A DNA stretch of 64,000 bases, from positions 6,397,035 through 6,461,034 of the forward strand of contig NC_059272.1 in NCBI RefSeq assembly GCF_017591435.1, written 5' to 3'. The DNA is from Portunus trituberculatus (lineage: Eukaryota > Arthropoda > Malacostraca > Decapoda > Portunidae). This document shows positions 26,913 through 38,543 of this stretch, piece after piece. Position 1 is the stretch's first letter. Each line of letters opens with the position of its first letter. The notes beneath the pieces were generated by a model, which was given only the letters and a program-made list of their open reading frames with translations, was not told the DNA's origin and made no database searches. The position numbers and the translations under genes were made by a program.

Positions 26913-29340
26913 GATATCAGTAGGAGATTTCAACTGTAAAGAATTGGACTGGGAAAATTATGAAAGTGGTATGGGGGAAGAAGCCTGGGGAGAAAGATTC
27001 TTGAACCTAATGATAGAGAATATGATGGACCAGAGAGTAAAGGAATGCACAAGATTCAGAAGAAACGACGGGCTGGCGAGATTGGACCTAGTTTTTACAA
27101 GGGGTATACAAATGAATGACGATATAAGATATAAGTGCCCATTGGGAAAGAGTAACCATGCAATATTAGAAATAGATATAGAAGAAGGAAAGGAAGATAG
27201 AGACGATTCATACAAAGGAGACTGATTATATTACAGAAAGGCTGATATTGAGAATCTCAAGAACTATTTTAAAAGAGACTGGGAGGAGATGGAAAACTCA
27301 GAGACAATGCAAGACAAATATAACTTATTTTGGAAATATACAAAACAGGAGTCAGGAATATGTCCCAAAATATAGACCAAAAGAAGAAAGAAAGAAAGAT
27401 TGGTTTAATGCAAGGTGTGGTAGGGCAAAGGAGAAAAGAGATGGAGCATGGAAAAGGTGGAGGAGAAATAGAATCCAACAAACAAGGAAAACTTCAAGGC
27501 AGCGAGAAATGAATATGTTAAGGTGAGGAAGGAAGAGGAAAAGAACTTTGAAAAAGATATTGTCGAAAAATGTAAGGAGCAACCAAAATTGTTCTATAGA
27601 TTCATAAATGGAAAAATTAGGCAAAAAGAAACAATAGAAAGGTTAAAAGGAGAGAATGGGATGGTGGAAGACCTAAAAGTATGGCAGAACTTTTGAATAA
27701 AAAATTCCAGGAGGTCTTTACTAAAGAATCCAAATTTGAGAGGCCACAGGGTAATAGAGGGACAATCTATATGAAAGAGATTAAAGTAACCAAGCTTGAA
27801 ATAAAAGAGTTAATGAAGGAACTGGATGAAGAGAAGGCAATGGGACCGGATGAAGTCTCAGGCAGAATACTGAAAGAATGTAGGGAAAAACTAGCAAGTC
27901 CTATATACAACACCATAAAATGCTCAATAGAAAATGGAACAGTGCCAGTAGAATGGAAAAGAGCTGAGGTGGTTCCCATATATAAGAGCAGAAGGAAAGA
28001 AGAACCTTTAAATTACAGACCGGTATCAGTAACTAGTGTAATATGCAAGATGTGTGAAAGAATAATAAAGAAACAATGGATCGAGTTCCTTGAAGACAAC
28101 AAATTAATATCAAATAGCCAATTTGGTTTTAGAAAAGGACGGTCTTATGTAATTAATTTATTGAGTTTCTATTCTAGAATAGTTGATAGAGTACAAGAGA
28201 GAGAGGGATGGGTTGACTGTATTTATTTGGATTTAAAAAAGGCGTTTGACAAATTGTCACATGCAAGATTACTGTGGAAGTTAGTGGAGAAGGGTGGCTT
28301 AAAAGGAAACACATTGTGATGGATAGAAAATTATTTGAGGGGGAGAGAAATAAGTACGGTAGTCAAAGATATGAAGTCCAAGTGGAGAGCAGTAGAAAGC
28401 AGAGTGCCACAGGGGTCAGTATTGGCACCAATACTTTTCCTCATTTATATTAACGACATGCCAGAAGGAGTGAACAGCTACATAAATCTGTTTGCAGATG
28501 ATACGAAACTGTGCAGAGTTATAAAGCAAAAGGAGGATTGTGAAATACTGCAAGAAGACCTAAATAAGATCTGGGAATGGAGTAAGAAGTGGGAAATGGA
28601 ATTCAATGTGAACAAAAGCCATGTCATGGAAATGGGAAAGAGTGAAAGACGACCTGTGGGAATCTATAAGATGGGAGATGGAGTAGAACTGGAGAAAGTC
28701 AAAAAGGAAAAGGACTTAGGAGTGACGATGGAAGAAAACGATCAACCAATAAGCCATATTGATAGAATTTTTAGAGAAACATAATTTGCTGAGGAATATT
28801 GGAGTAGCATTTCACTACATGGACAAAGAAATGATGAAGAAATTCATAAATACTATAATAAGACCCATATTGGAATATGCAGGAGTAGTGTGGACCCCTC
28901 ATAAAAAGAAACACATAAGGAAATTGAAGAGGCTACAAAAAATGGCTACAAGAATGGTCCCAGAACTTGAAGGGATGACATATGAGGAGAGACTAAAGGC
29001 TATGGATCTACCAACCTTGGAACAAAGAAGGGAGAGAGGAGACCTGATACAAGTCTATAAATTGATGAACGGAATGGACCAAGTGGATAATGAGAAACTG
29101 ATCCTGAGAGAAGAATATGACACCAAGCACAAGATCGCATAGTAAAAAAATGAGAAAGGAAGATGTCTGAGAGATATTAAAAATATAGTTTCCAGAGATG
29201 TATTGAGACGTGGAACAGTTTAGATGAAGAAGTAGTGTCTGCAACGAGTGTGTACACTTTTAAAGTAAGATTGGATAAGTGTAGATATGGAGACGGGGCC
29301 ACAGAGCATAAAGAGGCCCTGTAAAACTACAACTAGGTAA

Positions 29341-29413
<73 letters not shown>
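26911..29413 (+). mobile_element. LINE-A train, copy g (endonuclease to 3' end)
   Basis: It starts directly after CA at GTGATATCAGTAGGAGATTT, nearly the same endonuclease position at which copy b starts. The endonuclease end is in ORF 26911-27225. RT is split: 27681-28319 has KAMGPDEVSGRILKECREKL, GFRKGRSYV and YLDLKKAFDK; 28335-28784 has VPQGSVLAPILFLIYINDMP and FADDTKLC. The C-terminal region is in 28759-29142. An in-frame TGA at 28317-28319, apparently from TGG, separates the RT halves. It ends in CA 29343-29413. Confidence 0.9.
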
Positions 29414-29415
<2 letters not shown>

Positions 29416-30274
29416 GAGCCTATTTGCAGACGATGCAAAATTGTTAGAAAAGTGAGATGTGACAAAGATTGAACTACTCCAGGAAGACTTGGACAGAATA
29501 TGGAAATGGAGCTGTACATGGCAAATGGAGTTCAACACGACAAAATGCAAGAAAATAGAGTTTGGCAAGAGTGAAAGAAGAATCAGGAGTATGTACAAGA
29601 TAGGAAATGAAGACATAAAACCAGTCATGAAGAAAAAGACCTTGGGGTGACAATTACCAATGACCTATCGCCAGAGAGACATATAAACAAAATAATTGGA
29701 GAAGTATTGAACTTATTGAGGAACATAAGAGTGGCGTTAGATATTAGATGAAGAAATGATGAAGAAAATAATTACTGCAATGATAAGACCGAGGCTTGAA
29801 TATGCAACAATACAGTGGGCTGAACTTAAAGAAACACATAAGGAAACTAGAGAAAGTACAGAGGGCTGCAACAAAATGGTGCCTGACTTAAGAGATTTGA
29901 CTTATGAAGACAGACTGAAAAGAATGCAACTTAACCCTGGAAAACAGAAGAGAAAGGGGAGACCTGATAGCAATATACAGAGTGATGATTGGCATGGAAA
30001 AATGGATAGGGAAGATCTGTGTATGTGAATGGAAGAATGTCGAGAGGGCATGGGAAAAAACTAAAATGGCCACTTATAGGAGAGATGTGAAAAATATAGC
30101 TTCCCTCATAGAAGGGTGGAAGCATGGAATAGTTTAGACGTGGAAGTGGTCAACAAGGAATATTCATGATTTTAAGAAAAGCTGGACATTAATAGATATG
30201 GAGACGGGACAACAGAGCATAGCTCTTTTCCGTATGTTACAATTAGTAAATACAATTAAGTAAATACACACACA

Positions 30275-30316
<42 letters not shown>
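29414..30316 (+). mobile_element. LINE-A train, copy h (from FADD motif), divergent
   Basis: It starts right after CA at GTGAGCCTATTTGCAGACGA, within the RT catalytic FADD motif, the same place at which the 1081-1958 copy starts. The protein (KIELLQEDLDRIWKWSCTWQ, ORF 29459-29650) is more diverged from the other copies, so this is a separate subfamily. It ends in TTAAGTAAATAC and interrupted CA 30265-30316. Confidence 0.85.
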
Positions 30317-30317
<1 letters not shown>

Positions 30318-31799
30318 GAAGAATTGATTAATCCATTATATGATATTATAAGGTGTTCATTAGAAACAGGGGATTACCAGTAGAGTGGAAGAGAGCTGAA
30401 GTGGTTCCCATTTATAAGGGAGGCAGTAAGGAAGAGCCTCTTAACTATAGACCTGTGTCTCTAACAAGTTTGGTCGGTAAGATTTGTGAGAGGGTGATAA
30501 AGAAATATTGGATACGGTTCCTGGAGGATCATAAGTTATTATCGGATCATCAATTTGGCTTTAGGAAAGGGAGGTCATGTGTAACAAATCTACTGAGCTT
30601 TTATTCAAGAGTGGTTGACAAAATACAAGAGAGAGAGGATGGATGGACTGTGTATATTTGGATTTAAAAAAGCTTTTGACAAGGTACCTCACATGAGACT
30701 GTTATGGAAATTAGAGATTTATGGAGGACTGAAAGGAAAAGTGTTAAAGTGGATGGAAAACTACTTGAGATGGAGGTAATAAGGGATGCAAAGTCGGACT
30801 GGTTGGTGGTGGAGAGTGGAGTCCCACAAGGCTCAGTGCTGGCACCAATACTTTTCCTTGTATATATTAATGACATGCCAGAGGGAGTAAACAGTTATAT
30901 TAATTTGTTTGCAGATGATGCGAAGTTGTGTAGGTGTGTGAAGAGTGAAGAAGATTGTGAAATTTTACAGGCAGATCTGGATAAGATTTGGGAGTGGAGC
31001 AAAAGGTGGCAAATGGAATTTAATCTGAGCAAAAGTCATGTTATGGAGGTGGGGAAGAGTGGAAGACGGCCAAGAGGCTCATATAAGATGGGTGAAGAAG
31101 TAGTGTTGAAAAAGGTGGAAAAGGAAAAGAATTTGGGAGTGATAATACAAGACCAGGGGCAGTTTGAGGCTCATATTGTAAGATGTTTGGAGAAACGTAT
31201 AATTTGATAAAAAATATTGGATTAGCCTTCCATTATATGGATAAAGATATGAAGAAATTAATTAGTACGATAATTAGACCAAGATTGGAATATGCTGGAG
31301 TGGTTTGGTCCCCTTATAAAAAGAAGCATATAAGGAAGTTGGAGAGATTGCAGAGAATGGCAACAAAAATGGTTCCGGAATTGGCAGAAATGACCTATGA
31401 GGAGAGATTAAAAGAAATGAATTTGCTTACATTGGAACAAAGAAGAGAAAGAGATTTAATACAGGTTTATAAACTTTTGAACGGACTGGATGAAGTGGAT
31501 AATGAGCAAATGATGTTGAGAGAGGAAAACTTAAATAGAACTATAAGATTGCATAGTAAAAAGATAGCCAAGTGAATATGCTTGAAGGATGTGAAGAAAT
31601 ATAGTTTCCCACAAAGATGTGTGGAGGTGTGGAATGGTTTGAGTGAGGAGGTGGTGTCAGCGAGGAGTGTGCATAGTTTTAAAGTAAAGTTGGATGTGTG
31701 GAGATATGGAGACGGGGCCACACTAGTATGATACCCAGGCCCTGTAAAATTACAACTAGGTTAATACTAGGTGAATATATATACACACACACACACACA
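30317..31799 (+). mobile_element. LINE-A train, copy i (RT to 3' end)
   Basis: It starts after CA at AGAAGAATTGATTAATCCAT, at the start of RT. Frames: 30353-30667 with LNYRPVSLTSLVGKICERVI and FGFRKGRSCV, and 30704-31207 with SGVPQGSVLAPILFLVYIND and INLFADDAKLC. The C-terminal part is 31183-31575 (YEERLKEMNLLTLEQRRERD). A single-base frameshift lies between the RT halves at about 30640-30700. The 3' end has TAGGTTAATACTAGGTGAAT, then a short CA run. Confidence 0.88.
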
Positions 31800-31830
31800 A
31801 AGCCCAGGCCCTGTAAAACTACAACTAGGT

Positions 31831-31882
<52 letters not shown>
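31800..31882 (+). mobile_element. LINE-A train, copy j (last 33 bp) with (CA)n
   Basis: Only AGCCCAGGCCCTGTAAAACT, ACAACTAGGTAAA and then 50 bp of CA (31833-31882) are present. It is the shortest unit of the train, a minimal 3' terminus. Confidence 0.8.
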
Positions 31883-31883
<1 letters not shown>

Positions 31884-32137
31884 AATGTGCTTGAGTGAGA
31901 ATAGTTATTGAGGGGCGACCAGAGCGAGTGAACGAGAGTACAGAGTGAACGTAGCCTGGTGGCGTGTACATGGGAGTGATCGGAGGTGTGAGAACCTCCA
32001 CACTCCAAACGACAGAGCGGGAACCACACAAAGGCCAGCCATTGCTGCCGCCAACGCATCCCACCACACACACGTAGCTACCAGGCCTGGCCCCCAGTGA
32101 CCACACACCCACATGCTCCCAGGAAGAGTAAGAAAAA

Positions 32138-32491
32138 ATGGATAGACTGGTAAGAAATAAATTACCAAATTCAAAATATGTTGATGAGGCCCAGGGAGCA
32201 AAGCCGAAAGTGGCCAGTCAAAGCATGAGTCCATCTTCAACAGGAGCAACATTGCAAGGTAGATTGGTAATGTTGGAGAAGAGATTTGAGGAGTTGGTGA
32301 AGGAATTAAAAGTTCAGAGGAGTGAGGAGGAGCAGGATAGAGAATTCTGCAAGGCTTTGAAGGAAAGAGTTAAGAGACTGGAGGAAAATGAAAAACGATT
32401 GGTGGATGAGAATGCACACTTGAGAGTGGAGGTTGAAAAATACAAGAGACGGTTGGAGGAGAAAATGGAGAGTAGTAAAGGAGAAAGATGA
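32138..32491 (+). CDS. LINE-A ORF1, coiled-coil N-terminal part
   Basis: This 117-residue frame starts at an ATG following the leader (MDRLVRNKLPNSKYVDEAQG). From residue about 40 it is a long heptad-rich coiled coil full of E, K, R and L (LEKRFEELVKELKVQRSEEE, KERVKRLEENEKRLVDENAH). Such domains trimerise LINE ORF1 proteins that coat the element's RNA. The frame ends at 32491 by frameshift. Beyond it, in broken frames, 32700-33110 encodes KKSVLIFGMKEQNITYKPKR and VEEIHRLGPYKEE-like segments and ends in RRRYKELVEEARRKNDERSE, an RRM-like nucleic-acid-binding part. It has no enzyme motif. It is probably disrupted. Confidence 0.65.
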   Translation: MDRLVRNKLPNSKYVDEAQGAKPKVASQSMSPSSTGATLQGRLVMLEKRFEELVKELKVQRSEEEQDREFCKALKERVKRLEENEKRLVDENAHLRVEVEKYKRRLEEKMESSKGER

Positions 32492-33170
32492 CTTTAAGGA
32501 AATGATTAGTGAGCAGAATGAAAGGTTTGAAAAGGAATGGGAACTGAAGAAAACACAATGGACTGAGTCGAGGAAGCAGAGATGGTTGGATTACAAGAAA
32601 TAATTAAAGATCAGTTGAAGGAAGACAAAAAGAAAGGTCCAAGGAACTGGTTAATGTAATGAAGAATAAGGAAACATTGATAAGGGAAATAGCAGAAAAG
32701 AAGAAGAGTGTGTTAATATTTGGGATGAAAGAACAAAATATAACATATAAGCCTAAGAGAATTAAGGAAGAATTAAAACGGTAAGAGATCTGTTCAAAAA
32801 TCTAAATGATGAAAAAAAGACCTACAAGAAGAAGTGGAAGAGATCCATAGACTGGGTCCGTATAAGGAGGAGTGAGCAGACCGATTAAAGTAGTACTGAA
32901 GTCACAACAATCTGGAGGATATCCTATATAGAACATCAAAGTTAAGAGAGATAGAAGGTTGTAAAGAGGTGTTTGTGAGAAAGAATAGAAATGAGGAAGA
33001 GAGGAGAAGATATAAGGAATTGGTGGAAGAGGCGAGAAGGAAAAATGATGAGCGGTCTGAGGAGGAAAGAGAAAAGTTTTTTTGGAGAGTTATAGAGAGA
33101 GAGTCAGAAAGTGGTATGTGGAAAGAAGGAATACGGAGGAACCCCTAGAGGGAGCAGTGGGTGGACCGTA

Positions 33171-33980
33171 ATGTATACTAATATAGATGGGATACTGTCA
33201 AGTAGATTGGAATTGCAAGACTATATGATAGTGGAGAAGCCTGATATAGTGTGTTTGACTGAGACAAAATTGCATGAAAAACAAAGATAAATTTGGATAA
33301 TAAATATAATATATGGAGAAAGGATAGAGAGTAAAGGTGGAGGAGGAGTTATGATTATGACGAAGAAAGAAATAAATGTGGATAAGGTTTGGTATGGGAA
33401 GAACAACGCAGAAGTGATAAGCATAAGGATAAAAAGTGATGGAAAAGAATTAATAATCATGGTGACCTATGTACCTCCTAAAACAAATTCTTGGACATTA
33501 AGGAATACGACAATATGATCAAGGATACTTTACAGAGTTTGGAAAGTGTATTATCTGGAAAAAGAAAGGTGATACTAGTAGGAGATTTTAATTGTAAGGA
33601 GGTGGATTGGGAAAATCTAGTAAGTGGTGTTGGAGAGGAAGCATGGGGAGAGAGATTTCTTAATCTAATGATGGAAAATATGATGGAACAGAGGGTGAAG
33701 GAAAATACTAGATATAGAGATGATGAACCGGCTAGACTGGATTTGGTGTTAACAAGAGAAGTGTACCTATGTGGAGATATACAATACAAGTGTCCTTTGG
33801 GAAAGAGTGATCATGTGGTTATGGAAATGCAGATAGCAACAACACAGCGAAGGAAGGACGAGACATACAGGAGTGGTAGATTGAATTATAGAAAGATGGA
33901 CACAGAAAGTGAAAAATTTTTTCAGAAAATTAGATTGGGAGGAGATGTTACAAATCAGAGAAGTGCAAAAGAAATATGAG
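33171..33980 (+). pseudogene. LINE-A endonuclease (copy k)
   Basis: A broken APE-like endonuclease is read across frames. MYTNIDGILSSRLELQDYMI at about 33171 is the N-terminus. It is followed by KPDIVCLTETKLHEKQR, with the catalytic Glu in TETK, then KGGGGVMIMTKK and VTYVPPKTNS. Then, in ORF 33491-33979, it continues with VILVGDFNCKEVDWENLVSG and PLGKSDHVVMEMQIATTQRR, with the catalytic SDH. It nicks the target strand to prime reverse transcription. A stop at about 33288 and frameshifts near 33480-33520 inactivate it. Judging by the copies, its preferred target may be (CA)n/(TG)n; that is inference. Confidence 0.75.
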
Positions 33981-34539
33981 ATTTTTATGAAATAAAGAAA
34001 GAAGGAGTTATGAAATTTGTACCAAAGTATAAACAGAGAGGAAGGAAGAAAGGATTGGTTTAATACAACTTGTGTTAAGGCTAAGGAAAAGAGAGATGTA
34101 GCTTGGAAAAGATGGAAAAAGAGCAGGAATATACTAAATAAGGAGAATTATAGAGTGGCGAGAAATGAGTATGTGAGGGTAAGGAGGGAGGAAGAAAGAA
34201 AATTTGAAAAAGATATTGTAGACTAATAACATTGTATTAAATAGTTAATGGCATTGAAAAGAGACAAGCAAGATCTGGTGCTAGTAACAGAAGAAGCTGG
34301 AAGGACAAGAAAACATGCAAAAAAGATTAAGAAGAGGAAGTGTGTGAAGGATATTGAAAAATAGTTTTCCACATAGAACGGTGTAAAAATGGAATGCATT
34401 GAATGATGAAGCTGTTACAGCACGTAATGTGCATAGCTCTAAAGAAAACTGATATAAGTGGAGATATGGAGACAGGGTACTGTGAGCCCCACTCGAACCC
34501 TGTACAATATCAATAGATAAATACACGCATGAGCTGACA

Positions 34540-35780
34540 ACTGTTTGAAGTGAACGGAAAGAAAGAGCTCCGGCATGGGTTATACTGCCTATACCTGACC
34601 ACGAAGCCCAGCATACCTGATGTGTTACGGGGGGGTGGGAGAGGGGGCTAGATTTGTGACCTGGTCTTCAAAGTTACATGAAATTTTGCTTATGTTAAGG
34701 CTGAGAAAAAATATGGAAGGGGTTGATGATATGGGCGGCGCAGTTGGTGCTGCCGCCTATGTAAAGAAAAGGAGCCTCACTTAGAGGCAGGAACAGTTAT
34801 TGAAACTCCTCTAGGAATCAGGCAGCTAGGAGATTGGAATAAAGAAAGGGAATTCTCCAGAATTTGGAAGGAAAAAGACAACATTAGAAGAATTATCTCA
34901 CTGGACAGAGAACTTAGTTTTGAGGGAAATGGTTGCCAAGATTTTTGACTACAGGATCAACAAAGAACCTAGAGCTGAGAGAGAGGTGCAAAAAGTTAGT
35001 GAGTACAGTTGCAATGAACAATAACATGAAGAAAACTCTTGGCGAAGTAAAAAGGAAAATAACGCCCTTAAGGGCAAATGTGCAAACTATGAAGTAGCAT
35101 TACAGGAACTTGAGCAAAAACTGGACACCAATGTGGAAACAGGGAGGGGGATAAGCAAGACAAAACTAGAGGAATAGAAAAAGGTCTGGAAAATAAGAAC
35201 AAGGTCAAGAAAAAGTGAACTTTGCTGAAGTACTTAATCAACAAATAAGAGAGAAAACGAAAGCCACAGTCATACAAGTGATCAAAGAAAAGGAAGAATT
35301 AGTGAGAGGTATGGTGGACAAAAAGAAGTGCATGGTTATATACAGACTAGAAAAAAAAAAAGAATCCTGTGCAGTTTATGAGGGAGAAGGAAGAGAAAGA
35401 GATGATTAAGGAAATTATTTCAGTGGTTTAAGATGAAGAAGAGAGTCGTGAGAAAGAAAGAGGAAATATACAGACTTCGTAAATATAGTGAGGGACCAAA
35501 AGACCACAAAGTTAAAGTGAGATTGCAAGTGAGGGTAGAAGAAACATTAGGAAGGATCAGAAAGCTGGCTGATAAGGCAGAATATAAAAACATATGGATA
35601 AAGAGAGAGATGAGAGATGAATCAGGCAGAAAGAAAAAAGAAGAGAGAACAGAGAAGTGAAGTTAAGGAGGACAGAGGACGAGAAGAAGAAATTCTACTT
35701 GAGAGTGCTAGACATGAGGCTGAGGAAATGGTATATTCGGGAAGGGGGTGGAAAGCATTAAGAGTAATGTATACAGATAT
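34540..35780 (+). pseudogene. second LINE ORF1 remnant (coiled coil plus RRM-like)
   Basis: From about 34850 the + strand encodes charged helical segments, broken by many stops. Recognisable pieces are MNFAEVLNQQIREKTKATVI (35215), then IYRLEKKKESCAVYEGEGRE, YRLRKYSEGPKDHKVKVRLQ (about 35480) and IRKLADKAEYKNIWIKREMR. The last part (about 35690-35760) resembles the LLESARHEAEEM-type end. The order matches the ORF1 of copy k (a VEEIHRLG-like segment, then LRE and VRKN-like), but the sequence is diverged. I read it as ORF1 of a related LINE. The stretch 34540-34850 has no feature. It stops at the Tc1 element. Confidence 0.55.
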
Positions 35781-36055
35781 ACAGTGCTTGACAAGGAAGT
35801 ATGAATGGGGCCACCACTATTTGTACTTTCTTGTCCAAAATGGGAAGACCCTAGCATGGGGGTAAGTGATATGGACAAGGAAGTACAAATGGACAAGTGG
35901 GAGGAGCTAAGGGTAAGGTTTATGGTACGTGCTACCAATCATCCCTCAGTTGCCTCTTAGCTTTCGTGAGGGGGATTTTTTTTTTGCGAGTGTTCCAACA
36001 ACACCACCAAGGCAGCCAGTGTTTTTTGCAGACAGAGGTGCTTTCTAGCCTTAAT

Positions 36056-37078
36056 ATGGGCAAGAACAAGTATTTATCACAAGAGACAATAGCTCAGATC
36101 ATAGCTTTACATAAAGCCAGTGACCAAACAAAGGAAATAATAGAGCTGGTTGGAGTTGGCAAGACGTCTGTGTGCAAGTGGGTTGCCATTTCTAAGAAGG
36201 AAGGTGGCTGTGACACACCGGGTCACAAACTAAGCAAAAAGTACCCCAAAAAGGCATCTCGTGCTACTAATGTTATCAAGAGACAGTTAGAGCATAATCC
36301 ATGTGTTACTGCCAGAAAAATAAAAGAAAGTAACTTGGGACTCTTTGGGGAAGTTAGTGTACGAACTGATAGCCGCCACATACACGACCTTGGGTACACA
36401 AGCCACCACCCAGTGAAGAAGCTTCTTCTCACCCTTAACCAGAGGTGCCGTAGGGTCAAGTTTTGCAAGAAATATCTTTAGTGGGGTGCTGACTTGTGGC
36501 TGGATGTTCTCTGGACCGATGATTCCACCTTTACTGTGATTGGCAATAGGGGTGGAAACGTGTATCAGCGTGAGGGTAATGATCCTCTTGACCCCCGGTA
36601 CGTTCAGCAAACAGTGAAATACCCTGATTGTCTCATGGTATGGGGAAGTTTTAGTGGAAGGGGGCTTAGGAGCCTTGTTGTACTACCAAAAAATGTAAAA
36701 GTGAACCAGTATGTTTATTATGGACTCTTAAATGACCACCTGGAGGATTCTTTTAATAGTTCAGGTGCTACCATCTTTCAGCAAGATCACGCCCCAGCCC
36801 ACACTGCTCATAGTGTTACTCAGTGGCTTAAAGACTGTCATATACCTTACATAGCAGACTGGCCAGGCAATAGTCCTGATAATGCAATTGAAAACCTGTG
36901 GAACCACATTGAATGAGATCTGCAGGTTAAAGATACCAACTCTGTGCCCAAGCTCAAGGCAGCCATTCGCCAATCCTGGGCTAGTATAACCCCTGCATAG
37001 CTTGCCAAGTACGCCACTTCCATTCCAAACCATCTTTGTGAGATCATCGCACGTAAAGGCCACCCATCAATGTATTAG
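36056..37078 (+). pseudogene. Tc1 transposase (DD34E), three in-frame stops
   Basis: One frame of 340 codons runs from ATG 36056 (MGKNKYLSQETIAQIIALHK) to TAG 37076-37078. The N-terminus is a paired-like helix-turn-helix DNA-binding region (residues about 1-110). The catalytic domain shows LWTDDSTF (first Asp), FQQDHAPAHTAHSV (second Asp) and WPGNSPDNAIENLWNH (Glu), with 34 residues between the second Asp and the Glu, as in the Tc1 clade. It cuts and pastes the element at TA sites. Premature stops lie at 36479-36481 (TAG), 36914-36916 (TGA) and 36998-37000 (TAG). There is no frameshift, so inactivation looks fairly recent. Confidence 0.88.
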
Positions 37079-37270
37079 ATATAAGGAGTGAGCTTTTGTT
37101 CATTGATTTATTACTCATTCATTCTCCTCATCACTCATTCTCGCTAACCGTTCGTACTTCCTTGTCACCCATCAATGTATTAGATATAAGGAGTGAGCTT
37201 TTGTTCATTGATTTATTACTCATTCATTCTCCTCATCACTCATTCTCGCTAACCGTTCGTACTTCCTTGT
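37061..37270. repeat. 105-bp tandem duplication at Tc1 right end
   Basis: 37061-37165 and 37166-37270 are identical by eye, each beginning CACCCATCAATGTATTAGAT and ending TTCGTACTTCCTTGT. The unit includes the transposase stop codon and most of the right terminal repeat. Confidence 0.9.
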
Positions 37271-37280
37271 CGAGCACTGA

Positions 37281-38095
37281 CAGGTCAGTATGAGTTGCGC
37301 TCAAACTCTGTAATATACAGTTGAGACTCGATACTCTTAACTTAATTCGTTCCAAATTGCTGTTCAAGTATTAAAATTTCAACTATTGATACCTATAAAT
37401 CAGGTAATTCATTCTAAGCTTAGCAAAAGTTTTTTTCATACCATAAGTGAAGGCTGGTGATGGATAACTTAGAAAAAGAGGGGAGAAGGGTGGAGAGAAG
37501 GACAGAGGTAGCCAGAGAATGAGTCACCATCCACGAAAAAGTTGTAACTTTTCTCCTGTTGTGATTCCTGTGAATCTACTAGTGGAGAGATGTGGCTCAC
37601 TAACACTTGCACTCTTACTAAATTTCTTATTTTCATCACTAATAAGCTTCTTTGTAAGTTTCTAAATGAAAAACTACTGACAATGCAAAAGATTCTTGTT
37701 TTTCCAAAGACATGGCAGAACTAAGGATGCACACCGGTATACCAGTAATACGGTATCAGAACGGTACAGTGGCGGCTGCGAGAAGGGAGATGACAGAGCT
37801 TTGTATAGGACCAAATGTGTGACTGTTTGATTACCAGGTATTTTCACCTTTGGTGTTAATATAAGTTTATAAATGAAAGACTACAGACAGAATGCAGGAG
37901 AATGTTATTCTGATGACCACAGCAGCACAAGTCACAACTAGGGAAGGGGATGCCAGTGAGCCTTTGTTTACAACCACGTGTGTGGACGTTCGACTGTCAG
38001 ATATTTTTTTGAGTAATAAATGAAACTTGCATTCAAGTATTGAAAAGTTTGAGTATTGAGTCACTATTGTATAACTAGGTAAATACCCCTTCCCC
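37281..38095 (+). mobile_element. LINE-A 3' tip, interrupted by MITE M1
   Basis: 37286-37315 (GTTGCGCTCAAACTCTGTAA) and 38070-38090 (ACTAGGTAAATACCCCT) are the two halves of one LINE-A 3' terminus. They are contiguous once the MITE and one TA are removed. Only the tip of the LINE is present. Confidence 0.65.
37318..38069. mobile_element. MITE family M1, uninterrupted copy (752 bp)
   Basis: The ends CAGTTGAGACTCGATACT (left) and AGTATTGAGTCACTATTG (right) are imperfect inverted repeats directly flanked by TA on both sides, as for Tc1/mariner-superfamily elements. There is no transposase. It matches both halves of the split copy at 8480-15345. Confidence 0.75.
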
Positions 38096-38543
38096 CCAAC
38101 ACACGAACAAAGCAGTATCCTAGGGAATGATCACATCAGAAGATCCTTCACTTTTCCTTATGTAAATATTCCCTTCTTGTTTGTTTAAGTGCCTGAGAGG
38201 TGAAGTGCACTGAATACACTTATATTTATGTCTGTAGTCTCTGCCAACAAAGTATTTGTTGGCCCTTATACGTTGTCATGACAGGAGGAAGTGGTTTCAA
38301 GGTACTATCACCTTGGCTTTTAGCAAACACAGAAGTGAACAGTAAACTATCCAGGAAGAAGGTCAATGATAGTTAATCCCCAGGTAGTAGAAGTTAATTT
38401 CTTCACCCTTCCACCCCCAATCCACCCCTCCCTGATCTCTCTTTCTCTCTCATCCAAATTCCATGCGTTCGGATTTCTTATTTTATTTTATTGACATTTC
38501 CTTTATTACATTACTGTAATTAATGAATTAACCTCCTCCACAG
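38096..38543. other. intron end before the last exon
   Basis: No element is recognised. It ends in a pyrimidine-rich stretch with the CTCCACAG acceptor at 38536-38543. Confidence 0.5.

Larger units (their letters stand above)
31883..34530 (+). mobile_element. LINE-A train, copy k: full 5' end, RT deleted
   Basis: This is the only copy that keeps the whole 5' side: a GC-richer leader of about 250 bp (31883-32137), ORF1 (32138 onward) and most of the endonuclease (about 33170-33980). It reaches the endonuclease-RT linker (ORF 34017-34226), then jumps at about 34226-34232 into the C-terminal region of another subfamily (AAGAAGCTGGAAGGACAAGA near 34290). RT is missing. It ends with ACCCTGTACAATATCAATAG and GATAAATAC, without a long CA run. 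Confidence 0.8.
35782..37279 (+). mobile_element. Tc1-like DNA transposon
   Basis: Inverted termini: CAGTGCTTGACAAGGAAGTA on the left, and a right end reading TACTTCCTTGTCGAGCACTG. TA lies before the left end; the right flank is AC, so one TA copy has mutated. The length is about 1.5 kb, of which 105 bp is a tandem duplication near the right end. It holds one transposase gene with three nonsense codons. Confidence 0.88.

Noticed and set aside
32138..32491. Host coiled-coil protein
   Set aside because: The frame lies between a LINE leader and a LINE endonuclease on the same strand, as expected for ORF1, so a host gene is not needed.
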